Under the pieces are notes generated by a model. That model worked only from the letters and a program-made list of their open reading frames with translations, ran no database searches and was not told the DNA's origin. The position numbers and the translations under genes are program-made. From F22 sp963675625 (GTDB taxonomy: Bacteria; Bacteroidota; Bacteroidia; Bacteroidales; Bacteroidaceae): DNA of 64,000 nucleotides. The stretch lies in assembly GCA_963675625.1 (NCBI GenBank), contig OY776497.1, forward strand, positions 620,001-684,000. The letters run 5' to 3'. This document shows, in pieces, positions 18,449 through 27,258 of the stretch. Position 1 is the stretch's first letter; each line of letters begins with the position of its first letter.

Positions 18449-18706
18449 TATATTTGCACCCTGAAAAACAAGAACAAAGTAAGGATCAAAAATTAAACAC
18501 CCACAAGGATGAAAAAGTGTTATACTTATCATACTATCCAAACAAATAGTTGGAGCCCACAGGCTCAGGCTTTTTGGGCTTCTGGGAATATTGGCTCTAC
18601 TGACGCCAATTGTTTTATGTGCTTCTTTATGTATATTTGCGAGTTATTATGTACAATATATACAGGTGCAACTGCTTGGGCAGTTGTGCCTGTTTTCTTT
18701 TAAGTT
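18449..18706 (+). promoter_or_regulatory. purF promoter and structured 5' leader (candidate attenuator)
   Basis: A TATATTTG -7 element at 18449-18456 starts a leader of about 240 nt. In it are a small hairpin (AGCCC 18554-18558 with GGGCT 18576-18580), a second one (ATTGGC 18590-18595 with GCCAAT 18605-18610) and a strong terminator at 18663-18701 directly before purF. A second TATATTTG lies at 18630-18637. An open frame of 64 codons starts at an ATG at 18509 and runs to a stop at the foot of the terminator. It has no family resemblance and could be a leader peptide or chance. The layout fits transcription attenuation of purF-carAB. No known riboswitch class was recognised. The 18259-18448 part is AT-rich and shows nothing else. 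Confidence 0.6.
18663..18701 (+). terminator. Intrinsic terminator just upstream of purF
   Basis: A 13-bp stem, CAGGTGCAACTGC with GCAGTTGTGCCTG (two G-U pairs) around a TTGG loop, is followed by TTTTCTTTT. It ends 6 bp before the purF start codon, so it must be overcome for purF to be expressed from the upstream promoter. Confidence 0.85.
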
Positions 18707-20593
18707 ATGGAACAACTAAAACACGAGTGTGGAGTAGCAATGATTCGCTTGCTCAAACCACTAGAATATTATCAAGAGAAATACGGTACATGGATGTATG
18801 GTCTTAATAAACTGTACCTCTTGATGGAGAAGCAGCACAACCGCGGACAAGAAGGCGCTGGTCTAGCCTGTGTAAAGCTTCGCGCCAACCCAGGCGAGGA
18901 GTACATGTTTCGTGAACGTGCCGAAGGTGCAGGTGCCATCCAAGAGATCTTCTCGCATGTACACGAGAATTATAAAGGTATCCCTGCCGAAACCCTAGCC
19001 GATAGCACATACGCCAAGCAAAACCTCCCTTTTGCCGGCGAACTCTATATGGGTCACCTACGCTACTCGACTACTGGTAAAAAAGGGTTGAGCTACGTCC
19101 ATCCATTTCTACGTCGTAATAACTGGCGTGCCAAGAACCTTTGCCTATGTGGCAACTTCAATATGACCAACGTTGATAAGATCTTCGAAGAGATCACCAA
19201 CTATGGTCAACACCCACGTAAATACGCCGACACCTATATATTGCTCGAACAAATCGGTCACCGCCTAGATCGAGAAGTCGAACGCGTATTCCGTCAATGC
19301 AAAGCCGAAGGCCTAGAAGGCATGGACATCACCCACCGCATCGAACGCGACATGAAGATGGCCAACGTCCTACACAAGTCCTCACCTATCTGGGATGGCG
19401 GATACGTCATCTGCGGCATCACAGGTAGTGGTGAAAGTTTTGCCCTACGTGATCCATGGGGCATCCGTCCTGCATTTTACTATCATGACGACGAAATCAT
19501 GGTTTTGGCCAGTGAGCGTCCAGTGATACAAACAGCAATGAATCTACGTGCCGACCAGATTACAGAATTGCAACCAGGCGAAGCCCTTCTTGTCAATAAA
19601 CAAGGAGAGATTACCACCCAACAAATCAATGAACCTCGCGGCGTAAGACCTTGTTCGTTTGAACGCATCTACTTCAGCCGTGGTTCAGATATAGATATCT
19701 ACCGCGAACGTAAGACACTAGGTGAGCAACTAGTAGAACCGATTTTGAAATCCATCGATTTTGAAGTCGATAAGACCGTCTTCTCCTACGTGCCCAACAC
19801 CGCCGAAGTAGCCTTTTATGGCATGTTAGCAGGGTTTGACACCTTCCTCAACACCCTCAAAGGACGTCAGATCATGGAACTAGGACACAACCCTAGTGAA
19901 GAAGAACTGCAAGAGATCCTATCCAAGCGCATCCGCAGTGAGAAGGTAGCCATCAAAGATATCAAGCTACGTACCTTTATCGCTGAAGGCAATAGTCGCA
20001 ATGACCTAGCTGCCCACGTATATGACATTACCTATGGTAGTCTCAAGCGTGGCGAAGACAACCTAGTCATCATCGACGACAGCATCGTGCGTGGTACCAC
20101 CCTTAAACAAAGTATTATTGGTATCCTAGACCGACTAGGTCCCAAGAAAATCGTCATCGTCAGTTCCTCACCCCAAGTACGCTACCCCGACTACTACGGT
20201 ATCGACATGGCCCGAATGGAAGAGTTTATAGCCTTCCGTGCAGCCATCGCCCTCTTGGAAGAACGCGGCATGACCCATATCATCAACGAGGTGTACCAAC
20301 TGTCCCTCGCTCAACGAGAATATCCGATGAATCGCATGGTCAACTACGTGCGAGAAATCTATAAACCATTTACAGCCGAGGAAATCTCAGCCAAGATGGT
20401 TGACCTACTAAAACCTGCACACGTGCAGGCCGATGTACAAATTGTCTATCAATCGATAGAAGGCTTACACAAAGCATGCCCTAACCACAAGGGCGACTGG
20501 TATTTTACGGGTGATTATCCAACACCTGGAGGTGTACGTGCGATTAACAACGCCTACATCAACTGGTATTCCCGTGAGATGCTACATTCTTGA
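18707..20593 (+). CDS. purF: Amidophosphoribosyltransferase-family protein (PurF-like)
   Basis: A 628-residue protein with an N-terminal class II glutamine amidotransferase domain and a C-terminal phosphoribosyltransferase domain. The start MEQLKHECGVAMI places the catalytic Cys at residue 8 after a short propeptide. Other features are QHNRGQEGAG (about 43-52), GHLRYSTTG, the glutamine-site segment CGNFNMTN and the PRPP-binding loop VIIDDSIVRGTTL (about 449-461). It makes 5-phosphoribosylamine, the first step of purine synthesis. It is longer than E. coli PurF (about 505) because of inserts around residues 160-230 and a C-terminal extension, as in other Bacteroidota homologues. It is followed by carA and carB in the same direction, all glutamine-using enzymes of nucleotide synthesis. 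Confidence 0.9.
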   Translation: MEQLKHECGVAMIRLLKPLEYYQEKYGTWMYGLNKLYLLMEKQHNRGQEGAGLACVKLRANPGEEYMFRERAEGAGAIQEIFSHVHENYKGIPAETLADSTYAKQNLPFAGELYMGHLRYSTTGKKGLSYVHPFLRRNNWRAKNLCLCGNFNMTNVDKIFEEITNYGQHPRKYADTYILLEQIGHRLDREVERVFRQCKAEGLEGMDITHRIERDMKMANVLHKSSPIWDGGYVICGITGSGESFALRDPWGIRPAFYYHDDEIMVLASERPVIQTAMNLRADQITELQPGEALLVNKQGEITTQQINEPRGVRPCSFERIYFSRGSDIDIYRERKTLGEQLVEPILKSIDFEVDKTVFSYVPNTAEVAFYGMLAGFDTFLNTLKGRQIMELGHNPSEEELQEILSKRIRSEKVAIKDIKLRTFIAEGNSRNDLAAHVYDITYGSLKRGEDNLVIIDDSIVRGTTLKQSIIGILDRLGPKKIVIVSSSPQVRYPDYYGIDMARMEEFIAFRAAIALLEERGMTHIINEVYQLSLAQREYPMNRMVNYVREIYKPFTAEEISAKMVDLLKPAHVQADVQIVYQSIEGLHKACPNHKGDWYFTGDYPTPGGVRAINNAYINWYSREMLHS

Positions 20594-20639
20594 GCGCATC
20601 AAAACAAATCGTCCGCAACGATTATGCACTCAACACAAT

Positions 20640-20722
20640 GAGATGCCTCTGGAGAGGTGTCCACCACAAGGCACCTCTCCAGCAACCTCACGGAGACCAG
20701 CATCTCAAGGACTTGATGTCCT
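20640..20722 (+). ncRNA. Structured RNA element between purF and carA (candidate cis-regulator)
   Basis: The 171-bp purF-carA gap contains nested pairing: outer GAGATGC (20640-20646) with GCATCTC (20700-20706), inner CTGGAGAGGTGTC (20649-20661) with GGCACCTCTCCAG (20670-20682, one G-U pair), then a 17-nt single-stranded joint, and a separate AGGAC/GTCCT hairpin at 20708-20722. There is no T-run, so it is not a simple terminator. No riboswitch family was recognised. It ends 42 bp before the carA start. A role in carAB control or mRNA processing is inference from position and structure. Confidence 0.55.
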
Positions 20723-20764
20723 ACCCATATTGAACATTTATAAAGTCAAGCATATTATTAACCT

Positions 20765-21838
20765 ATGAAGAATGTAACCCTCCTTCTAGAAGACGGAACA
20801 CGCATGACCGGATATTCATTCGGTTATGAAAAGCCAGTAGCAGGTGAAGTCGTATTTAACACCGCGATGGTAGGCTATCCAGAAAGCCTTACCGACCCCA
20901 GCTACTCAGGCCAGTTGATGACCCTTACCTACCCATTGGTAGGCAACTATGGTGTACCTACTACAGCGAGCGGTGAGTACGATCTACCCATGCTGATGGA
21001 AAGTGAAAAGATTCACGCCGAAGCCATCATCGTATCAGATTATAGCCAACAATACAGCCACTGGAATGCCCAGGAAAGCCTAGGCGAATGGTTGCAGCGC
21101 GAAGAAGTAGTCGGCATCACTGGTATCGACACCCGCCAGCTGACCAAGATCCTTCGTGAGAAAGGAAGTATGAAAGGCAAAATCGTCTTTAATGGGGATG
21201 ATGAGATCGCCTTTGTAGATCCTAACCTAATCAACCAAGTAGCCCGTGTAAGCTGCAAAGAAGTAATACGTTACAACGCAGGCGATGACAAGAAAAAAGT
21301 TGTCCTAGTCGACTGCGGTGTAAAAACCAATATCATCCGCTGCCTATTGAAGCGCGATGTCGAAGTCATTCGTTGTCCTTGGGACTACGACTTCAACACC
21401 CTCGAATTTGACGGTCTGTTTATCAGCAACGGCCCTGGCGACCCAGATACCTGCGAAGCTGCCGTACACAACATCCGCAAAGCGATGAACAACCCCAAGC
21501 TACCTATCTTCGGTATCTGCATGGGTAACCAACTGCTCTCTAAAGCAGGAGGCGCACAAATCTTCAAGTTAAAGTACGGCCACCGTTCACACAACCAACC
21601 CGTACGTCAGGTAGGCACCAACCGTTGCTTTATCACCTCTCAAAACCACGGGTATGCCGTTGACAACGCCACCCTAGGTCAAGACTGGGAACCACTATTT
21701 ATCAATATGAACGATGGTAGTAACGAAGGCATCAGCCACAAGACCAACCCATGGTTTTCGGCTCAATTCCACCCCGAAGCTGCTTCAGGGCCAATCGACA
21801 CCGAATTCCTATTCGATGATTTCGTACAGATGCTTTAA
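20765..21838 (+). CDS. carA: Carbamoyl-phosphate synthase small (glutaminase) subunit
   Basis: A 357-residue subunit that releases ammonia from glutamine for the large subunit. The N-terminal CarA-specific domain begins MKNVTLLLEDGTRMTGYSFG and includes EVVFNTAMVGYPESLTDPSY. The C-terminal class I amidotransferase domain has the oxyanion region ISNGPGDPDTC (about 219-229), the nucleophile elbow GICMGNQLLSKAGG with its Cys, and the catalytic His/Glu in AQFHPEAASGP. Carbamoyl phosphate feeds pyrimidine and arginine synthesis. It lies 26 bp upstream of carB and downstream of the structured element. Confidence 0.97.
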   Translation: MKNVTLLLEDGTRMTGYSFGYEKPVAGEVVFNTAMVGYPESLTDPSYSGQLMTLTYPLVGNYGVPTTASGEYDLPMLMESEKIHAEAIIVSDYSQQYSHWNAQESLGEWLQREEVVGITGIDTRQLTKILREKGSMKGKIVFNGDDEIAFVDPNLINQVARVSCKEVIRYNAGDDKKKVVLVDCGVKTNIIRCLLKRDVEVIRCPWDYDFNTLEFDGLFISNGPGDPDTCEAAVHNIRKAMNNPKLPIFGICMGNQLLSKAGGAQIFKLKYGHRSHNQPVRQVGTNRCFITSQNHGYAVDNATLGQDWEPLFINMNDGSNEGISHKTNPWFSAQFHPEAASGPIDTEFLFDDFVQML

Positions 21839-21864
21839 CCCACCTTCAAACAAACGATTAGATT

Positions 21865-24800
21865 ATGACAGATCAAAAGATACAAAAAGTACTCCTTCTA
21901 GGTTCTGGTGCCCTTAAGATTGGTGAAGCTGGCGAGTTTGACTACAGCGGTTCCCAAGCCCTCAAGGCCATGAAAGAGGAAGGTATTGAAACCATCCTTA
22001 TCAACCCCAACATCGCTACCGTACAAACCTCAGAAGGCGTAGCCGATCAGATATACTTTCTTCCAGTCACTCCCGAATTTGTAGAGCGAGTGATTGAAAA
22101 AGAACGCCCTCAGGGTATCCTCCTTGCCTTTGGAGGTCAAACCGCCCTCAACTGCGGGGTCGCTCTATACAAGAGCGGCGTCTTAGAAAAATATAACGTC
22201 CAAGTACTAGGTACGCCAGTACAAGCCATTATCGACACCGAAGACCGTGAGATCTTCGTCAAGAAACTCGACGAGATTCAAGTCAAGACCATCAAGAGCC
22301 AAGCCGTCGAAAACATCCAAGACGCCAAGAAAGCCGCTGCACGTCTAGGTTACCCTATCATCGTGCGTGCTGCCTACGCCCTAGGTGGTCTAGGTTCAGG
22401 TTTTTGCGATAATGAAGACGAACTAGAAGTACTCTGCCAGAAAGCCTTCTCTTTCTCACCACAAGTATTGGTCGAAAAGAGCTTGAAAGGCTGGAAAGAA
22501 GTAGAATATGAAGTCGTGCGTGACCGTTTCGACAACTGCATCACCGTATGTAATATGGAAAACTTCGACCCACTCGGCATCCACACCGGTGAGTCTATCG
22601 TCATCGCACCATCCCAAACGCTTACCAATAGCGAATACCACAAACTACGTGAACTATCCATCCGCATCATCCGCCATATCGGCATCGTGGGTGAGTGTAA
22701 CGTACAATACGCATTCGACCCAGAAAGCGAAGACTACCGCGTGATCGAAGTCAACGCCCGTCTATCGCGTTCATCAGCCCTAGCTTCCAAAGCCACAGGT
22801 TATCCACTAGCCTTCGTTGCCGCTAAGTTGGGACTAGGATACGGTCTTTTCGATTTGAAAAACTCCGTAACCAAAACCACCAGTGCCTTCTTCGAGCCAG
22901 CTCTAGACTACTGCGTATGTAAGATCCCACGTTGGGACCTTGGTAAGTTTGCCGGTGTAGACCGCGAACTAGGTAGCTCTATGAAGTCTGTCGGTGAAGT
23001 GATGGCCATCGGCCGCACCTTCGAAGAAGCCATCCAAAAAGGCCTTCGTATGATAGGACAAGGCATGCACGGATTTGTAGAGAACAAAGAGCTTAAGATC
23101 GAAGACATCGACAAAGCCCTATGCGAACCTACCGACAAGCGTATCTTCGTTATCAGCAAAGCCATGCGTGCAGGCTACACCGTAGACCAAATCCACGACC
23201 TGACCAAGATCGACAAATGGTTCCTATACAAGCTACGCAAAATCATGGACACAGCCACATCCCTTGAAGCCTATGACGCCCTTCAAGCCGTGCCTGCCAA
23301 CCTGATTCGCCGTGCCAAAGTAGAAGGATTTAGCGACTTCCAAATCGGACGCGCCATCTTCGGTCCAGAAGAAGACGACATGGAAGACGTTATCCTCCAA
23401 GTTCGCAACCGTCGTAAAGCCCTAGGCATCCTTCCAGTAGTGAAACAGATCGACACCCTAGCTGCCGAATATCCAGCCCAAACCAACTACCTATACATGA
23501 CCTATAGCGGTGTTGCCCACGACATCCAGTACGAAAACGATGACCGTTCTATCGTCGTACTTGGTTCGGGAGCCTACCGTATCGGTTCGTCTGTAGAGTT
23601 TGACTGGTGTGGCGTCCAAGCCCTCAATACCATCCGCAAGGAAGGGTACCGCAGCGTCATGATCAACTACAACCCCGAAACCGTATCGACCGACTACGAT
23701 ATGTGCGACCGTCTATACTTCGACGAGTTGACCTTCGAGCGTGTCATGGATATTATGGACCTAGAAGTACCCCACGGAGTGATTGTCTCTACTGGAGGTC
23801 AGATTCCAAATAACCTAGCCCTACGTCTTGACGAACAAGACATCAAGATACTAGGTACCACAGCCAAGAGCATCGACAATGCCGAAGACCGTGAGAAATT
23901 CTCTGCCATGCTCGATCGCATCGGCGTAGACCAACCTCGTTGGCAAGAGCTTACCTCAATGGAAGATGTCGACGGATTCATCCAAGAAGTGGGCTTCCCT
24001 GTCTTGGTACGTCCATCCTACGTCCTATCTGGTGCAGCCATGAACGTCTGCTCCAATGAAGAAGAGCTCCACCGCTTCTTGGAACTTGCCGCCAATGTGA
24101 GCAAGAAACACCCAGTGGTGATCAGCCAATTTATCGAGCACGCCAAAGAAGTAGAAATGGATGCCGTCGCTCAAAACGGCGAGATCGTCGCTTACGCTAT
24201 CAGCGAGCACATCGAGTTTGCTGGTGTCCACTCAGGCGACGCCACAATCCAGTTCCCACCTCAGAAACTATATGTAGAGACCGTACGTCGAGTCAAAGCC
24301 ATCTCACGCAAGATTGCCCGCGAACTCAACATCTCTGGTCCATTCAACATCCAGTATCTAGCTAGAGAGAACGATATTAAAGTGATCGAGTGCAACCTGC
24401 GTGCCTCTCGTTCCTTCCCATTTGTGAGCAAAGTGTTGAAGATCAACTTGATCGACCTAGCTACCCAAGTCATGCTTGGCCTGCCAGTCGAAAAGCCCAA
24501 GAAGAACTTGTTCGACCTAGACTATGTAGGTATCAAGGCATCGCAATTCTCCTTCAACCGTCTGCAGAAAGCCGACCCAGTACTCGGTGTCGACATGTCC
24601 TCTACTGGTGAAGTGGGTTGTATCGGCGAAGATGTCAACGGAGCCGTTCTACGCGCCATGTTATCGGTCGGTTTGCGTATCCCAAAGAAGAGCATCCTAC
24701 TCTCTACTGGCGATATCAAACAAAAAGTCGACATGCTCGATGCCGCACAGAAATTGATTGCCAAAGGCTACAAGCTATGGGGTACAGAAGGTACCGCCAA

Positions 24801-25086
24801 ATCGCTGGTTGAAAACGGCATCCCTTGTGAAGTGGCCCACTGGCCAAGCACAGATCAACAGCCACAAGCTCTTGACCTGCTTCGCAATGGTGAGATCGAT
24901 ATGGTCGTGAATATCCCTAAGAACTTGACCGTACGCGAGTTGAGCAACGGATATAAGATTCGTCGTGCAGCAGTCGATTTGAATATCCCTCTATTGACCA
25001 ATAGCCGTCTAGCGAGTGCCTTTATCAATGCATTCTGCGAGATGACTCCAGAAGATCTTGAAATCAAGGCTTGGGGTGAGTATTAA
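21865..25086 (+). CDS. carB: Carbamoyl-phosphate synthase large subunit
   Basis: A 1073-residue ATP-dependent synthetase of full length. Two homologous ATP-grasp halves are clear: the first starts VLLLGSGALKIGEAGEFDYS (about 9-28), the second VVLGSGAYRIGSSVEFDW (about 563-580). ATP-grasp Glu/Asn motifs are seen in each, for example VIEVNARLSRSSALASKATG and VIECNLRASRSFPFVSKV. The C-terminal MGS-like allosteric domain lies at about 930-1060 (LLSTGDIKQKVDMLDAAQKL). It uses bicarbonate, two ATP and ammonia tunnelled from CarA. Leucine codon CTA is used very often here. The gene ends the purF-carAB unit at a strong terminator. Confidence 0.98.
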   Translation: MTDQKIQKVLLLGSGALKIGEAGEFDYSGSQALKAMKEEGIETILINPNIATVQTSEGVADQIYFLPVTPEFVERVIEKERPQGILLAFGGQTALNCGVALYKSGVLEKYNVQVLGTPVQAIIDTEDREIFVKKLDEIQVKTIKSQAVENIQDAKKAAARLGYPIIVRAAYALGGLGSGFCDNEDELEVLCQKAFSFSPQVLVEKSLKGWKEVEYEVVRDRFDNCITVCNMENFDPLGIHTGESIVIAPSQTLTNSEYHKLRELSIRIIRHIGIVGECNVQYAFDPESEDYRVIEVNARLSRSSALASKATGYPLAFVAAKLGLGYGLFDLKNSVTKTTSAFFEPALDYCVCKIPRWDLGKFAGVDRELGSSMKSVGEVMAIGRTFEEAIQKGLRMIGQGMHGFVENKELKIEDIDKALCEPTDKRIFVISKAMRAGYTVDQIHDLTKIDKWFLYKLRKIMDTATSLEAYDALQAVPANLIRRAKVEGFSDFQIGRAIFGPEEDDMEDVILQVRNRRKALGILPVVKQIDTLAAEYPAQTNYLYMTYSGVAHDIQYENDDRSIVVLGSGAYRIGSSVEFDWCGVQALNTIRKEGYRSVMINYNPETVSTDYDMCDRLYFDELTFERVMDIMDLEVPHGVIVSTGGQIPNNLALRLDEQDIKILGTTAKSIDNAEDREKFSAMLDRIGVDQPRWQELTSMEDVDGFIQEVGFPVLVRPSYVLSGAAMNVCSNEEELHRFLELAANVSKKHPVVISQFIEHAKEVEMDAVAQNGEIVAYAISEHIEFAGVHSGDATIQFPPQKLYVETVRRVKAISRKIARELNISGPFNIQYLARENDIKVIECNLRASRSFPFVSKVLKINLIDLATQVMLGLPVEKPKKNLFDLDYVGIKASQFSFNRLQKADPVLGVDMSSTGEVGCIGEDVNGAVLRAMLSVGLRIPKKSILLSTGDIKQKVDMLDAAQKLIAKGYKLWGTEGTAKSLVENGIPCEVAHWPSTDQQPQALDLLRNGEIDMVVNIPKNLTVRELSNGYKIRRAAVDLNIPLLTNSRLASAFINAFCEMTPEDLEIKAWGEY

Positions 25087-25096
25087 GGTACTACTC

Positions 25097-25156
25097 TAAG
25101 ATTAGAATATAATAAAAACGAGAGCTTGTCGATGGGTCGACAGGCTCTCGTTTTTT
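25097..25156 (+). repeat. carB terminator, left copy of a 60-bp direct repeat bounding the island
   Basis: The hairpin AACGAGAGCTTGTCGA / TCGACAGGCTCTCGTT (16 bp, one G-U) followed by a T-run is a strong intrinsic terminator for carB. The whole 60 bp, including 18 bp of non-hairpin sequence before it, recurs at 34131-34190 with about four differences. All AT-rich accessory genes lie between the two copies. Confidence 0.85.
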
Positions 25157-25170
25157 TATTCAATCATATG

Positions 25171-26172
25171 TTATAAGATCTGCTTACTAGTAGCATTCAC
25201 TTTGATTCTGATTTTCTCTAGACTATCTTTTACTAGCTGTATAGAGTCTTCCCTTGCTTCTTTTTGCTTTGCAAGGATCATTCTATCTTGAAATGCATTT
25301 TTAAGCTTGTTGTGGACTTCTAAATTTGTATACAAAATATAAATAGACTTGACTGTTTCTTTTTTATGCACGCACTTATTATTGGATGTTATATACCTTT
25401 TTACATAAAAAGGACTTTGAATCTTCGCTTCCTTTAAATATTGAAGTGCTTTATACTGTAGAAAATCTTTCTTGACACTATATTTGTCATTTGTGCTCTT
25501 TACAGCCACAAACGCCAATCTCATTTTTTTAAACATCCAATATTTTCGTCTATTCATATATTCATAAGAACATTCATAATGATATGCATCATTATATTCA
25601 TAGAAATTCTTCTTATTGTAATCAGATGATTTTCCTGATGAAGAATAATTCTTTCCTGGGTATTTTTTCCTATACAAGCAATACAATGCATTTTCATTGT
25701 CCCAAGAATAGTTTGAAATAATCAAATTATAAAATTGATTACCTACAAATTGCATTCTACAAGACACAGATACCTCCCTTGTTTCTCCTGCCGCAGTAGG
25801 TATATAAATTGGAGCTGAAAAACAGTAAACAGAATCCTGCATATAAAATTCATTATCACCAAAGTATTCATCAGCTTCAATGTAATCACCCTGTTTTTTA
25901 GAATAACGGTACAATTCATTATTATATATATCAACATTTGTTTGACGAACATACTTAAAACTGTAGTGATTTTCTTTTTCAATTAACCCCTCTTTCTCTA
26001 AACTATCTAACTGACTTAAAAGAGTCTGCTTGTCATCACAAGGGTTAATCCCTAAAAAAATTGATTTTACTATCGAATCATTATACATTATCTCTTTGAG
26101 CTGTTTTGTAGAAGCTGTAGTTTTGATGGATTCCTGCTTCTTAGCGCCACAAGAAAATAGAGATATAAGCAC
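25171..26172 (-). CDS. Hypothetical lipoprotein, 5' end out of frame
   Basis: A 333-codon open frame of unknown family. Near its start is a lipobox (SLFSCGAKK), so it should be a lipoprotein, but the frame has no ATG, only GTG at 26172, which leaves too short a signal. Two ATGs at 26201 and 26195 begin a good signal (MKMKK...) in another frame. A single extra A in the A6 tract (26187-26192) would join them into MKMKKTFFVCVLISLFSCG. This is either a phase-variable tract, a recent frameshift or a base-call error. The mature part is rich in Tyr, Lys and Asp, with a Lys/Glu-rich C-terminal helix (about 290-330). First gene inside the AT-rich island. I do not recognise a function. Confidence 0.6.
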   Translation of the reverse strand: MLISLFSCGAKKQESIKTTASTKQLKEIMYNDSIVKSIFLGINPCDDKQTLLSQLDSLEKEGLIEKENHYSFKYVRQTNVDIYNNELYRYSKKQGDYIEADEYFGDNEFYMQDSVYCFSAPIYIPTAAGETREVSVSCRMQFVGNQFYNLIISNYSWDNENALYCLYRKKYPGKNYSSSGKSSDYNKKNFYEYNDAYHYECSYEYMNRRKYWMFKKMRLAFVAVKSTNDKYSVKKDFLQYKALQYLKEAKIQSPFYVKRYITSNNKCVHKKETVKSIYILYTNLEVHNKLKNAFQDRMILAKQKEAREDSIQLVKDSLEKIRIKVNATSKQIL

Positions 26173-26401
26173 ACAGACAAAAAAAGTTTTTTCATTTTCA
26201 TATTCATATCATTTATTATTGTATAGACAATATACCTATAATTGCTCATTCAATAAACTAGGCTTGCAATCAGATAAGGCAACAATACTACTATTATTTA
26301 AGGCACACAACTAAGTCAAGAAAAACGTCAATTATTATGCGCCTGAGAGTCACAAAAAGAATAAATTTACAACAGAATTATCAAAAATAATAGCGTACTC
26401 C

Positions 26402-27217
26402 TCATTGAATATACCCTAAAGAATCATTCTTCTGATTAGAACGCTTACTCATTTGTAAAGAGTCACAATCAAACTCGCTATCTCTCTGTAACATCTCAGA
26501 CTTATCCTTGTGTATAGCCTCTTTGATTGCTTTCAAATCATTTGAATAGTTTGTATTAGTAAAAAGCTGTACTAATACACTAAATATAACTCCAATTGCA
26601 GAAACAATTATAGCGCACCATGCATGCTTCATTTGGTCATTATGTTTTTTATTACTATCCTTCAATCTAAACTCATCTGCGGAAAGAAATTCTCTTTCTC
26701 TGAGCTCACTTAAAGAAGGTAAAGGATATATAATAGTCTTTTCAAATTTTTCAATTAAATCAATCACATCTACATAGAGAATTATTGGATAAATCGCAAC
26801 CCTGTATGATGAACCATTATCATCTTCTAGCCACCTCCGAGTAACCTTGTTTTGTAAATCATCTTTGTCATATTTCTCTTCATCGTATATCGCATTACGC
26901 ATTTTTGTTCCCTCTACCTCATTTTTACCAGTTTCAGAAATAGAAATTGGCAAACAAACAATATATTTCTCCCTTATCAACCGTTCGATAAAATATAAGA
27001 AATCAATCATTTCAAAATATTTACTTTTTGCGTCATCAGTGCTACTTAGTACAGCAATTTGAATAGACTTTCTTTCTTCTATTTCCCAAGTTATCCATTC
27101 CGTTTTTAAACTTTTACGAAGAAGCTTAAAACACTCCAGCTCCTGCACCTTGTTATCTTGCTTATATTCAAGCAATTTATCTATAATAACTCTCTCTTCT
27201 TTTGTAAAATCACTCAT
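26402..27217 (-). CDS. Hypothetical protein with a C-terminal membrane helix
   Basis: A 271-residue protein that I do not recognise. Residues 1-195 look soluble and mixed alpha/beta with many charged residues. One strong hydrophobic segment (AWCAIIVSAIGVIFSVLVQL, about 200-219) is followed by a polar, Lys/Ser-rich tail. There is no signal peptide, so it is probably anchored by this single helix with the large N-terminal part in the cytoplasm. It is AT-rich, with an ATG start at 27217 just after the decayed DUF262 gene on the same strand. Such topology occurs in effector proteins of defence systems, but nothing else supports that here. Confidence 0.65.
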   Translation of the reverse strand: MSDFTKEERVIIDKLLEYKQDNKVQELECFKLLRKSLKTEWITWEIEERKSIQIAVLSSTDDAKSKYFEMIDFLYFIERLIREKYIVCLPISISETGKNEVEGTKMRNAIYDEEKYDKDDLQNKVTRRWLEDDNGSSYRVAIYPIILYVDVIDLIEKFEKTIIYPLPSLSELREREFLSADEFRLKDSNKKHNDQMKHAWCAIIVSAIGVIFSVLVQLFTNTNYSNDLKAIKEAIHKDKSEMLQRDSEFDCDSLQMSKRSNQKNDSLGYIQ

Positions 27218-27258
27218 AACATTGTATTATATGTCAGATAAAAAAAACAGTTTATAAT

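Noticed and set aside
18509..18703. 64-codon open frame before purF as a protein gene
   Set aside because: No family resemblance, odd composition, and it runs through the terminator hairpin. Kept only as a possible leader peptide.
20511..20768. Open frame across the purF-carA gap
   Set aside because: It overlaps the end of purF in another frame and follows the hairpin sequence; no sign of a protein family.
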